NCBI GenBank assembly: GCA_046590575.1
Contig: JBKJUS010000154.1
Location: 1-24,302, forward strand
Source of the DNA: DATLNF01 sp046590575
Lineage (GTDB): Bacteria > Actinomycetota > Actinomycetes > BP-191
Direction: 5' to 3'
Length of the DNA stretch: 24,302 nucleotides
The position numbers and the translations under genes are program-made. The notes under the pieces were generated by a model, which saw nothing but the letters and a program-made list of their open reading frames with translations, was not told the DNA's origin and did not search any database. Numbering within the stretch: position 1 is the first letter of the stretch; every line of letters starts with the position of its first letter. Below, in pieces: positions 7,150-14,756 of the stretch.

Positions 7150-8138
7150 TGCCAGTCAACGAGGGTCTAGCCGAGCTCAGCGACACGCTGCTGCTCATCG
7201 CGGTGCTCTGCTACGCCGTCGCGATGATCGGCTACGCCGCTGAGCTCGCGTTCGGCCGGCGTACGCCGGATGTCGCGCTTCCCACCATCGCGGGGGGCGC
7301 GATTGACACGATGCCTGTGTCGTGGGCGCCGGCGCATTCTGCTTCACCGGGCGCGGCTGGGCTGGGGGCGGCCGTCGGGAAGGCCGCGGTGGCCCTGACC
7401 GCCCTCGGCTGGCTGGTACACGCGGCGTCGTTGACGACCCGCGGACTCGCGGTCGAGCGGGTGCCCTGGGGCAACATGTACGAGTTCTCCTCGGCCGTCT
7501 GCCTGGCCGCGGTCACCGGTTTCCTCTACCTGATGACCCGCCAGCAGGTGCGCCACCTTGGCGCCGTCGTCATGCTGCCGGTGGTCGTCTACCTCGGCAT
7601 CGCCGGCACGATCCTCTACGCCCCCGCCTCGCCCCTGGTGCCCGCGCTCAACTCGTACTGGCTGAAGATCCACGTCGCCGCCGCTGCGATCGCGACGGGT
7701 GTTTTCATGATCGGCTTCACCACGACGCTGCTCTATCTGGTGCAGGATGCCCGCGAGCGCCGGCGCGGTACGACCGTCGAAGGCGTCAGCACCGGCGCGG
7801 TCGCCGTACGCCCGGGCCGGCTGCCGTCCGCAGCCAGCCTCGACGCGGTGGCGTACAAGGTGACGGCCTTCGCCTTCCCGATCTGGACGTTCGCCGTCAT
7901 CGCCGGCGCGGTGTGGGCCGAGGCGGCCTGGGGCCGCTATTGGGGCTGGGACCCGAAGGAGACCTGGGCTTTCATCACCTTCGTGCTCTACGCCGGCTAC
8001 CTGCACGCCCGGGCGCTTCCGCGGTGGCAGGGGCGTCGCGCTGCCGGCGTAGGGGTGCTCGCCTTCGTCGCCCTGATGTTCTGCTACTTCGGCGTCAACC
8101 TTTGGATCTCCGGCCTGCACTCCTACGCCGGGGTCTAG
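7149..8138 (+). CDS. ccsB: CcsB/ResC-like heme handling protein
   Basis: A 329-aa polytopic membrane protein of the CcsA/CcsB/ResC family, partner of ResB. The Trp-rich heme-handling motif is present at W261-G-R-Y-W265-G-W267-D268 followed by PKETWAF. Conserved histidines are seen before it (WLVHAASLTTRG and LKIHVAAAAI) and after it (GYLHAR). About eight helices are visible. The GTG start at 7149 shares its G with the TAG stop of resB, so this is the correct start; the open frame upstream is only overlap with resB. Last gene of the maturation operon. Confidence 0.95.
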   Translation: MPVNEGLAELSDTLLLIAVLCYAVAMIGYAAELAFGRRTPDVALPTIAGGAIDTMPVSWAPAHSASPGAAGLGAAVGKAAVALTALGWLVHAASLTTRGLAVERVPWGNMYEFSSAVCLAAVTGFLYLMTRQQVRHLGAVVMLPVVVYLGIAGTILYAPASPLVPALNSYWLKIHVAAAAIATGVFMIGFTTTLLYLVQDARERRRGTTVEGVSTGAVAVRPGRLPSAASLDAVAYKVTAFAFPIWTFAVIAGAVWAEAAWGRYWGWDPKETWAFITFVLYAGYLHARALPRWQGRRAAGVGVLAFVALMFCYFGVNLWISGLHSYAGV

Positions 8139-8247
8139 CACCCCCTGCATCGGCAACACCTGAGCCGTCAGGAGAGGTTTCGCCATACCGGCGGCTGGCT
8201 CGATATCCTCACCGCCTGGCCCTGAGTAGACGATCGCGGAGGTGGGA

Positions 8248-9684
8248 GTGGCTCTCGCCACGACGACAGCTCCAGCCGAGCGCACGTCCGTCGAGACGTC
8301 GCGGAGCTGGGCGGAGCCGTCCGCTGCTGCCCTCACCTGGGTGACCTTCGGCGCAGCATTCCTGCTGCTCGGCTCGGCCGTGATGCTGATGACCGCCATC
8401 CAGCAGGTCTCGCCCGGTTGGGGCACGCTCGGCCCGGCGACCTCGATCGGGCGTCTGCGTCCGGTGGCGACGACGCTCGTCGGACTCGGCGGTCTCGGCA
8501 TGATTGGCACCGGTGTCGCCCTGGACATCGCTCGGCGTCTCGGCCGCGCTCCCGCTCAGCTCGAGGTGCTCGCCCAAGCCGGGGGCGCACTTGTCGCCGT
8601 GTCCGTCGTGGGCGGTTCGATCGCGATCCTGCTCGGCCACAGCACTGGCCGGCCTGGTCTTGAGCTGCCCCGGCCGTTCTCGGTGCCACTCGCGCTGGGT
8701 CTCCTGCTCGCCGCCGCAGCCTTCTTCCGCACGCTCGCGCTGCGGGAGGCCGACGACCTGCACCCGGCGCTGTGGTACCTCAGCTCAGGGGTGCTCGCGG
8801 GGCCGGTCCTCCTGCTGTTGGGCACGCTGCCGCGGGTGGCGGGTATCAATGACGAGATCCTCCGGGTGTTCGCCACCAACGGGCTCCTCCTGCTGTGGCT
8901 GGTCTCGCTCGGCATCGGCATCGCGCACTACGTCGTACCGCAGGCCGCGCGCACCGCGCTCTACTCACGGCGCCTCTCTGTCGTCGGCTTCTGGGGCTGG
9001 GTGGCGATCGCCCCGCTCACCGGCCCGGCGCGTCTGGTGTCCGGTCCGGCCCAGGAATGGCTTGAGACCATCGGCATCGCCGCGACGATCACTCTCGTCG
9101 TGCCTGCCCTCGCGGTGTGCGTCAACCTGTCGAAGACCTACACGCGGCGCACCAGCCTTGCCCACTCCGCTGACCTTCGGTGCGCGCTGCTGGGCGCGAC
9201 GCTGCTCGCGGTCTCCGTCTCGCTGGGTGCTCTCACCGCCGGCCGTACGGCGGGCGACGTCCTGCACCTCACGGTCTTCGCCGATGGCGCGGCCGAGATG
9301 GTCGCCGCCGGAGTCGCCGGCTCTTTGATCCTCGCCGGCCTGTGGCACGTGTTGCCGACGGTCGCCGGCCGTCGGCAAGCCAACCCGGTGCTCGCGGCCA
9401 GGTCGACGTGGTGGCTCGGCGCCGGAGCGGTGCTCGTCGCGACCTCACTGCTGGCCGCCGGTCTGGTGCAGGGTGCGCTGTGGACCGAGAGTGTTCGCGA
9501 CGGCGGCTCGGCATTCACCGGCGCTGGCTGGCGGGTCGTCGTTGACTCGATCCGGCCCCTGCTCTGGGTCCGGGTGGTGGGACAGGTGCTGCTGCTCTCG
9601 ACCGCGGTCCTCGTGTTCCAGCAAGTGCTGGCGACGACGGCGTACGGCGAGCCGCTCGAGCACGACGACGCGACGGAGCGCTGA
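8248..9684 (+). CDS. CcoN-like (cbb3 oxidase subunit I) protein lacking the metal-ligand histidines
   Basis: A 478-aa protein with about 12 transmembrane helices, related to the catalytic subunit of cbb3 oxidases. Residues 68-75 read GRLRPVAT where CcoN has GRLRPLHT, so the low-spin heme His is Ala74. The first CuB His (CcoN GHN) is Thr210 in VFATNG. The CcoN pair GPHH is GPAR (Ala261, Arg262), and the cross-linked Tyr six residues earlier is Ala255. The HxH pair on helix 10 becomes Met351-V-Ala353. By eye, then, no heme or copper site remains, and it cannot be an oxidase in the known sense. GGAGG at 8238-8242 fits a GTG start at 8248 better than the GTG at 8242. It is followed after one base by a CcoO-like gene. 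A structural role for the attached cytochrome c is inference. Confidence 0.88.
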   Translation: MALATTTAPAERTSVETSRSWAEPSAAALTWVTFGAAFLLLGSAVMLMTAIQQVSPGWGTLGPATSIGRLRPVATTLVGLGGLGMIGTGVALDIARRLGRAPAQLEVLAQAGGALVAVSVVGGSIAILLGHSTGRPGLELPRPFSVPLALGLLLAAAAFFRTLALREADDLHPALWYLSSGVLAGPVLLLLGTLPRVAGINDEILRVFATNGLLLLWLVSLGIGIAHYVVPQAARTALYSRRLSVVGFWGWVAIAPLTGPARLVSGPAQEWLETIGIAATITLVVPALAVCVNLSKTYTRRTSLAHSADLRCALLGATLLAVSVSLGALTAGRTAGDVLHLTVFADGAAEMVAAGVAGSLILAGLWHVLPTVAGRRQANPVLAARSTWWLGAGAVLVATSLLAAGLVQGALWTESVRDGGSAFTGAGWRVVVDSIRPLLWVRVVGQVLLLSTAVLVFQQVLATTAYGEPLEHDDATER

Positions 9685-9685
9685 G

Positions 9686-10201
9686 ATGTCCAAGCGGCTC
9701 ACCCTGCTGCCGGTTCTTCTCGGGTCGGCCCTGCTCCTCGGCACCGGCTTCGCGGTGACCGTCGCGCTCCCCACCGCGGATGCGGTGACGACGACCCCGA
9801 CCGACACCACTCGTGCCTACACGAAGGGCGAGGTCGCCGGCCGCGAGATCTACGTCAACCAGGGCTGCGTCTACTGCCATACCCAACAGGTCCGCGACTC
9901 CTTCACCGACGCCGGGCTGGCCGACCGACCGACCCGGCCCGGCGACACGCTGGCCGACCGGCCCGCGAGCCTCGGCGAGACCCGCTTCGGTCCCGACCTG
10001 CGCTGCGTCGGCGACCGGCAGGCCGGCGCTGCCTCGGATGCGGAGCGCGACGCGCAGATCGAGGCGATGGTCGACTACCTGCGCGACCCGAGCGCCGTGT
10101 ACCCGGACAGTTCCATGCCGTCGTACTCCTACTTGTCCTCGACCGACCTGCGGCGTCTCGCGTCCTACCTCGTCGGCCTTACCTGCGAGGGGGGCCGCTA
10201 G
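9686..10201 (+). CDS. CcoO-like membrane-anchored monoheme cytochrome c
   Basis: A 171-aa protein matching the CcoO subunit of cbb3 oxidases. Residues 5-28 are a transmembrane anchor. GREIYVNQGCVYCHTQQVR carries the heme motif C61-x2-C64-H65, and RFGPDL (100-105) and SSMPSY with axial Met144 follow the CcoO pattern. The loop between heme site and GPDL is shorter than in usual CcoO. All residues for one c-type heme are intact, in contrast to the upstream CcoN-like partner. ATG at 9686 lies one base after that gene's stop. It probably accepts electrons from another cytochrome or the bc complex; the acceptor is unknown. NorC was considered, but the GPDL and MPSY motifs favour CcoO. Confidence 0.9.
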   Translation: MSKRLTLLPVLLGSALLLGTGFAVTVALPTADAVTTTPTDTTRAYTKGEVAGREIYVNQGCVYCHTQQVRDSFTDAGLADRPTRPGDTLADRPASLGETRFGPDLRCVGDRQAGAASDAERDAQIEAMVDYLRDPSAVYPDSSMPSYSYLSSTDLRRLASYLVGLTCEGGR

Positions 10202-10420
10202 ATGGCAGAGCGGCCAGCGTTCATCGACCCGATCTCCGACTTCGGTGACGACGTGGGCGAGGGCCCGGTGCCCGGCTGGTTCAAGCTCGTCCTCGTGCTC
10301 GTCCTCGCAGCGGCGGCGTTCTACGTGTTCTCCTACCTCGAGGGGCCGAAGCTCTCGTCGAACCACACCTTCCTCGAGGGCTCCCGCGTCTCCACCGAGG
10401 AAGCGCCCCCCGAGCCCTAA
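10202..10420 (+). CDS. Small CcoP N-terminal-like (FixP_N) membrane protein
   Basis: A 72-aa protein with a polar N-terminus, one transmembrane helix (about 27-46) and a polar outside tail. The segment DDVGEGPVPGWFKLVLVLVL resembles the N-terminal domain of CcoP/FixP, in which an acidic stretch is followed by NPLPxWW and a helix. The cytochrome c domains of CcoP are absent. ATG directly follows the stop of the CcoO-like gene. Together with the two genes before it, this reproduces the ccoN-ccoO-ccoP order in reduced form. The CcoP relationship rests on a short motif and is less certain than the other two. Confidence 0.72.
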   Translation: MAERPAFIDPISDFGDDVGEGPVPGWFKLVLVLVLAAAAFYVFSYLEGPKLSSNHTFLEGSRVSTEEAPPEP

Positions 10421-10485
10421 CGTGTTCGCGGGTGTGTGGCTCGCTCGGAGCGACCGCCGGCCGCCGCAGCGGGATACTGGGTCCC

Positions 10486-11934
10486 ATGGCCTACGACGAC
10501 CTGCGCGACTTCCTGCGTCGACTTGAGCGTGCCGGTGAGCTCCGGCATGTGAGTGTTCCGGTCGACCCGCATCTGGAAGTGACCGAGATCGTGACGCGCG
10601 TCGTCCGTCAGCAGGGTCCGGCGCTGGTCTTCGACGCGCCGATCGGCGCGTCGATGCCGCTGGCCATCAACCTTTTCGGCACCGAGCGGCGGATGGCGAT
10701 GGCGCTCGGCGTCGACTCCCTCGACGAGATCGGCCACCGCATCGGCGCGCTGATCGAGCCTGCACTGCCGCACGGCATCGGCGGGCTCAAGGACGCGATC
10801 GGCAAGCTCGCGTCGCTGCGCGGGGTGCCGCCGAAGATGGTCACCACCGCACCGTGTCAGGAGGTGGTGCGCACCGGCGCGGACGTCGACCTCTTCGAGC
10901 TGCCCGCCCTCCATGCCTGGCCCGATGACGGCGGCGCATTCATGAACCTCGGGCTCACTCACACGAGGCACCCCGAGACCGGCGTCCGCAACCTGGGCAT
11001 GTACCGGCTGCAGCGCCACGACCGCAACACCGTCGGCATGCACTGGCAGATCCACAAGGACTCCACCGCACATCACGCCGTCGCCGAGCGTCGCGGCGAG
11101 CGGCTGCCGGTGGCGATCGCGTTCGGCTGCGACCCGGTGGTCACCTACTCGGCCAGCGCGCCGCTGCCGGGAATCGACGAGTACCTCTTCGCCGGATTCA
11201 TCCGCGGCAAGCGGGTTGAGCTGGTCGACTGCAAGACCGTGCCGCTGCAGGTGCCGGCTAACGCGCACATCGTGCTCGAGGGCTGGCTGGAGCCCGGCGT
11301 ACGCCGGCCGGAGGGACCCTTCGGCGATCACACCGGCTTCTACACCCCTGTCGAGCCCTTTCCGGCGCTCACCGTCGAGTGCATGACGATGCAGCGAGAC
11401 CCCGTGTTCCAGACGATCGTGGTCGGCCGACCGCCGCAGGAGGACGGGCCGATCGGCAAGGCCACCGAGCGGATCTTCCTGCCGTTGATCCGGATGACCG
11501 TGCCGGAGATCGTCGACTACGACTTGCCGGTCGAGGGCGTCTTCCACAACTGCGTGATCGTCTCGATAGACAAGCGCTACCCCAAGCAGGCGCAGAAGGT
11601 GATGAGCGCGATCTGGGGCGCCGGCCTGCTGTCGCTGTCCAAGCTGGTCGTGGTGGTGGACGCTGACTGCGACGTGCACGACTACCGCGACGTCGCGTGG
11701 AGGGCGTTCGGCAATGTCGACTACGCCCACGACCTGCTGCTCACCACCGGTCCGGTCGACCACCTCGACCATGCGGCGTACCAGCAGTTCTGGGGCGGCA
11801 AGGCGGGCATCGACGCCACGCGCAAACTGCCAACCGAGGGCTACACGCGCGACGGCGGCTGGCCGACGGCGATCGTCCAGGACCCCTCGGTCGTCGATTG
11901 GGTCGACCGTCGCTGGTCCGAGCTGGGACTGTAG
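10486..11934 (+). CDS. ubiD: UbiD-family prenylated-FMN decarboxylase (menaquinone, MqnL-type)
   Basis: A 482-aa UbiD-family decarboxylase. The signature EGPFGDHTGFYTP, beginning at Glu276, includes the catalytic acid next to the prenyl-FMN. In the futalosine pathway this type (called MqnL) is thought to decarboxylate the prenylated dihydroxynaphthoate made by the UbiA homologue. The cofactor would be produced by the UbiX homologue two genes downstream. I chose ATG 10486 (MAYDDLRDFL), which matches the family's N-terminus; the open frame extends 18 codons further up without similarity. The next gene starts directly after its stop. The same neighbours occur together in Streptomyces menaquinone loci. 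Confidence 0.93.
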   Translation: MAYDDLRDFLRRLERAGELRHVSVPVDPHLEVTEIVTRVVRQQGPALVFDAPIGASMPLAINLFGTERRMAMALGVDSLDEIGHRIGALIEPALPHGIGGLKDAIGKLASLRGVPPKMVTTAPCQEVVRTGADVDLFELPALHAWPDDGGAFMNLGLTHTRHPETGVRNLGMYRLQRHDRNTVGMHWQIHKDSTAHHAVAERRGERLPVAIAFGCDPVVTYSASAPLPGIDEYLFAGFIRGKRVELVDCKTVPLQVPANAHIVLEGWLEPGVRRPEGPFGDHTGFYTPVEPFPALTVECMTMQRDPVFQTIVVGRPPQEDGPIGKATERIFLPLIRMTVPEIVDYDLPVEGVFHNCVIVSIDKRYPKQAQKVMSAIWGAGLLSLSKLVVVVDADCDVHDYRDVAWRAFGNVDYAHDLLLTTGPVDHLDHAAYQQFWGGKAGIDATRKLPTEGYTRDGGWPTAIVQDPSVVDWVDRRWSELGL

Positions 11935-12843
11935 GTGACCCGGGCCGCCACAGCCGTTGCCGAGCCGGTCGCACAGTCCGGCGCGGTGCGCGGCTTTCTT
12001 CGCCTGGTCGTGATCGAGCACTCCGTATTTGCGTTGCCCTTCGCCTACCTCGCCGCGCTGACCGCGATGCGGGAGACCGATCGCGGGGTCGAGTGGACCA
12101 CGTTGCTTCTCGTCACGGTCGCCATGGTCGCGGCGCGCACCCTCGCCATGGCGGCCAACCGCGTCATTGACCGCGAGATCGATGCCCGCAACCCGCGTAC
12201 GGCGTCGCGCGAGCTGGTCACCGGGGCGCTGTCGGTGCGCGTCGTCGTCGTCGGAATGGCGGTGGCCCTCGTCGCCTTCCTCGGCAGCGCGGCTCTGCTG
12301 TCGCCGCTGTGCCTCCTGCTCGCACCGTTGGCCGTGGCACCGCTGGTCGTCTACCCGTACGGCAAGCGGTTCACCTGGCTCTGCCACGCCATCCTCGGCC
12401 TGGCCCAGGCGGTCGCACCGGTCGGTGCGTGGATCGCCGTCACCGGCGCGTGGTCGTGGACCGCTGTGCTGCTCGGCCTCGCGGTCGGCACCTGGATCGG
12501 CTCGTTCGATCTGATCTACGCCTGCCAGGACGTCGAGTCCGACCGGCGTGAGGGAGTGCAGTCACTCCCCGCACGGTTCGGCGTCGCGACCGCCCTGCGG
12601 GTCAGCGCCGGGGTGCACGTCGTCACCGTCGCACTCCTGGCGGCATTCGGCGCGGCCGCTCACCTCGGAACGTGGTGGGGAGTCGGCGTCGCCGGTACGG
12701 CGATCGCGCTGAGCTATGAGCACCGGATCGTCTCGGCTGACGACCTCTCGCGAGTCAACCGCGCCTTCTTCACCGTCAACGGCTACGTCGGCATCGGGCT
12801 CCTCGCCTTCGGCCTCGCCGACCTCCTGCCGGGGCTCACCTGA
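11935..12843 (+). CDS. ubiA: UbiA-family prenyltransferase (menaquinone, MqnP-type)
   Basis: A 302-aa integral membrane prenyltransferase that would attach the polyprenyl tail to 1,4-dihydroxy-6-naphthoate in the futalosine route. The two Asp-rich motifs are N75-R-V-I-D79-R-E-I-D83 followed by ARNPRTASRELVTG, and YACQDVESDRREG with Asp199/Asp203. They coordinate Mg and the diphosphate. About eight or nine helices are seen. The GTG start follows the ubiD stop without a gap, and the stop overlaps the ubiX start. It sits between ubiD and ubiX, which supports a role in menaquinone rather than in heme O or chlorophyll synthesis. Confidence 0.93.
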   Translation: MTRAATAVAEPVAQSGAVRGFLRLVVIEHSVFALPFAYLAALTAMRETDRGVEWTTLLLVTVAMVAARTLAMAANRVIDREIDARNPRTASRELVTGALSVRVVVVGMAVALVAFLGSAALLSPLCLLLAPLAVAPLVVYPYGKRFTWLCHAILGLAQAVAPVGAWIAVTGAWSWTAVLLGLAVGTWIGSFDLIYACQDVESDRREGVQSLPARFGVATALRVSAGVHVVTVALLAAFGAAAHLGTWWGVGVAGTAIALSYEHRIVSADDLSRVNRAFFTVNGYVGIGLLAFGLADLLPGLT

Positions 12844-13484
12844 TGCGCGTGCCCTGGGTGGTCGGGGTGAGCGGCGCGAGCGGGACGCCGTACGCCCGTT
12901 CGGTCATCGCCGCGCTGCTCGACGCAGGGGAGCCCGTCGACCTGGTGATCTCGCGCGCCGCACGGCTGACCCTCCTCGACGAAACGGGGATCGCCTGGCG
13001 GGAAGCCCACTGGCGCGCGGATCTGAGCCGCTGGCTCGCCACGCCGGACCTCGACGGCGACGTGCGGCACTGGGCGCCGGGCGATCTCGCGGCCGGCCCG
13101 TCGAGCGGGTCCTACCCCACCCGCGGAATGGTCGTGGTGCCGGCGAGCACGGCCGCGGTGGCCGGCATCGCGCTCGGCCTCTCGAAGGACCTGCTGCAAA
13201 GAGCGGCAGACGTGACCTTGAAGGAACGGCGACCGCTCGTCGTCGTCCCTCGAGAGACCCCCCTCGGGCGGGGCCATCTAGTGCAGCTGCTCGCACTGCA
13301 CGATGCGGGGGCGACGGTTCTGCCGGCGTCGCCGGCCTTCTACCACGGCCCCACGGAGGTGGGGCAGCTCGTCGACTTCGTCGCGGGCCGGGTCCTGGAT
13401 GCGATCGGCGTACCGCATGCGCTCTACCGGCGTTGGACCGGCAACCTCGGCGCGGCTCGCGTCGACCCACGCCCGGTCGATTAG
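12843..13484 (+). CDS. ubiX: UbiX-family flavin prenyltransferase
   Basis: A 213-aa UbiX homologue (MqnM-type), which makes prenylated FMN, the cofactor of UbiD decarboxylases. GVSGASG (8-14) is the FMN-binding start, SGSYPTRGMVVVPAS the central active-site segment, and RAADVTLKERRPLVVVPRETPL the conserved prenyl/phosphate-binding region. PAFYHGP is also typical. ATG overlaps the ubiA stop (TGATG), so ubiD-ubiA-ubiX is one coupled operon. Its stop is four bases from the stop of the convergent bldC gene. Confidence 0.95.
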   Translation: MRVPWVVGVSGASGTPYARSVIAALLDAGEPVDLVISRAARLTLLDETGIAWREAHWRADLSRWLATPDLDGDVRHWAPGDLAAGPSSGSYPTRGMVVVPASTAAVAGIALGLSKDLLQRAADVTLKERRPLVVVPRETPLGRGHLVQLLALHDAGATVLPASPAFYHGPTEVGQLVDFVAGRVLDAIGVPHALYRRWTGNLGAARVDPRPVD

Positions 13485-13488
13485 ACGG

Positions 13489-13716
13489 CTAGGCGGTGCG
13501 GTGGACCAGTCGGCTCGGTGTCATCTGGGTCACCGGCGTCGGTCGGGGCTCGCCGTGCAGAAGCGCGCGTACTTCAGACTCACGGAATCGGCGGTGACCG
13601 CCCGGGGTCCGGACGCTGCCGATGCGGCCAGCGACGGCCCAACGGGTCACGGTCTTCGGGTCGACGCGGAAGAGGGTGGCGACCTCGCCCGGGGTCATGA
13701 GCCGGTCTCGCTCCAT
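13489..13716 (-). CDS. bldC: BldC-like MerR-type DNA-binding protein
   Basis: A 75-aa protein made almost only of a winged helix-turn-helix. LMTPGEVATLFRVDPKTVTRWAVAG followed by GSVRTPGGHRRFRESEVRALL matches Streptomyces BldC closely. BldC binds DNA as head-to-tail oligomers and controls entry into development in Streptomyces. I chose ATG 13716 because AGGAG lies six bases upstream; the longer open frame to 13782 lacks similarity. The C-terminal 20 residues are polar and differ from Streptomyces. Convergent with ubiX. Whether this organism differentiates cannot be told from this. Confidence 0.93.
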   Translation of the reverse strand: MERDRLMTPGEVATLFRVDPKTVTRWAVAGRIGSVRTPGGHRRFRESEVRALLHGEPRPTPVTQMTPSRLVHRTA

Positions 13717-13829
13717 CGCTGTCTCCTGGTCTGGTACCGAACTCCCGGGGTGGGAGACGTTCGTGATCAGGGAACGAGCCATCTCGGCAATAGTGACGGG
13801 CGGGCGAAAACCCGACGAGGCGGTGTGTC

Positions 13830-13846
13830 CGGCCCCACAGGGGCCG
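13830..13846. terminator. GC-rich hairpin after the 44-codon gene
   Basis: A perfect 7-bp stem (CGGCCCC / GGGGCCG) with a 3-base loop, located 53 bases after the stop of the small minus-strand gene and before bldC. It lacks a clear T-run on either side, so the terminator reading is tentative. Confidence 0.4.
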
Positions 13847-13898
13847 TAACCGGACGTAATCGGCTACGGCCCAGGTCGAGAGGTCGTGGTGCGGTGGT

Positions 13899-14033
13899 TC
13901 AGCGACCGGCGCGACGACGCATCCGGCGTACGGCGTCCCGGAAGGCGTGTGAGTGCGGGCCGGGTGCTGTCCGAGCGGCAGATGCGCGGAGCTCGGCTTG
14001 ACGGGCTCGGACCAGTTCTACGGTGGTTACCAT
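13899..14033 (-). CDS. Small arginine-rich protein upstream of bldC, function unknown
   Basis: A 44-codon open frame I do not recognise. The product begins MVTTVELVRARQAELRASAA and ends in a basic tail with RRMRRRAGR; about a third of the residues are Arg or Lys-like basic, and the first half could form an amphipathic helix. Support for it being real comes from its control signals. A strong GGGAGGG ribosome binding site lies seven to eight bases before the ATG, a good promoter lies upstream (14067-14096), and a hairpin lies downstream. It is cut off from bldC by about 180 bases. A small nucleic-acid or membrane-binding protein is possible, but this is only charge-based inference. Confidence 0.62.
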   Translation of the reverse strand: MVTTVELVRARQAELRASAARTAPGPHSHAFRDAVRRMRRRAGR

Positions 14034-14066
14034 GGGTTTTCCCTCCCTTTTGCTTTATAGATCGGT

Positions 14067-14096
14067 ACTATACGTCACTAACGTAAGCGATGTCTA
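14067..14096 (-). promoter_or_regulatory. Promoter of the 44-codon minus-strand gene
   Basis: On the minus strand, TAGACA (14091-14096) and TATAGT (14067-14072) are separated by 18 bases, a near-consensus sigma70-type promoter. It predicts a transcript start near 14060, about 27 bases before the ATG. The region is unusually AT-rich for this window and is shared with the divergent Lrp gene, so a regulator bound here could affect both. Confidence 0.6.
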
Positions 14097-14135
14097 AACA
14101 ATTCCGGTGAACTGCGTCACTCCTGGAGGTAACTC

Positions 14136-14648
14136 GTGGCCAAAGTCCGGAGCGGCCCCGGTCGTGCGCTGGACGCCGTCGACCACGTGCTCGTGTCGGC
14201 GCTGCGAGCCGACGCTCGCGCGACCTACGCCGAGCTCGGCTCGCTCGCCGGTCTGAGTGCACCCGCGGCCCGTGATCGGGTAGGTCGGCTCGAGCAGGCC
14301 GGTGTCATCACGGGTTACCACGCGGCGGTCACCCCGGCCGCGCTGGGATTCGGGGTGAGCGCCCTCGTCGGGGTGCACCAGGCCGACGGTGCCGAGCAGG
14401 ACGAGCTGGCCGCCCGGCTCGAGGACGTGCCCGAGATCGAGGACTGCTGGTTCGTGGCGGGCGACGAGGCGATGGTCGTCAAGGTTCGGGTGGCCGACGT
14501 CGACGCGCTGGAGCACACGCTCGCCGTGCTGCGCCGCATCCCGGGGGTCGCCCGCACCCGAACGACGGTGGTGCTGTCCACTCGATGGGAAGGGCGGGTG
14601 CGCATGCGCGCGGTCACCGGCGACCCGCGTGACGCTTCGACCGACTAG
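14136..14648 (+). CDS. Lrp/AsnC-family transcriptional regulator
   Basis: A 170-aa regulator. Residues 10-60 form the helix-turn-helix (LRADARATYAELGSLAGLSA, then RVGRLEQAGVITGYHA), and residues 70-150 the ligand-binding RAM domain. GGAGG six bases before the GTG at 14136 fixes the start. Lrp/AsnC proteins usually sense amino acids or small metabolites. In Streptomyces an AsnC-type regulator lies between the ubiX-like gene and mqnE, and here it lies in the same block, so control of menaquinone synthesis or autoregulation is plausible; the effector is unknown. Confidence 0.92.
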   Translation: MAKVRSGPGRALDAVDHVLVSALRADARATYAELGSLAGLSAPAARDRVGRLEQAGVITGYHAAVTPAALGFGVSALVGVHQADGAEQDELAARLEDVPEIEDCWFVAGDEAMVVKVRVADVDALEHTLAVLRRIPGVARTRTTVVLSTRWEGRVRMRAVTGDPRDASTD

Positions 14649-14756
14649 TCAGGACTAGTGGCAAAACCACCCGGATGTGCCATGGGCGAAATCGGGCAAG
14701 CGGTCGAGGCTTACCCAGACCGCCGAACATCGGCCCATACCCCACTGGAGCGCACG

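Noticed and set aside
9686..10201. NorC (nitric oxide reductase) identity for the monoheme cytochrome
   Set aside because: The RFGPDL and SSMPSY motifs and the following CcoP-like stub match CcoO, and the upstream partner has the CcoN-specific GRLRP motif.
10417..12387. 656-codon minus-strand open frame opposite ubiD and ubiA
   Set aside because: Longest frame there, but no domain or ribosome binding site; UbiD and UbiA on the plus strand are unmistakable.
13801..13814. CGGG-CGAAAA-CCCG small hairpin before bldC
   Set aside because: Only four base pairs; likely chance in GC-rich DNA.
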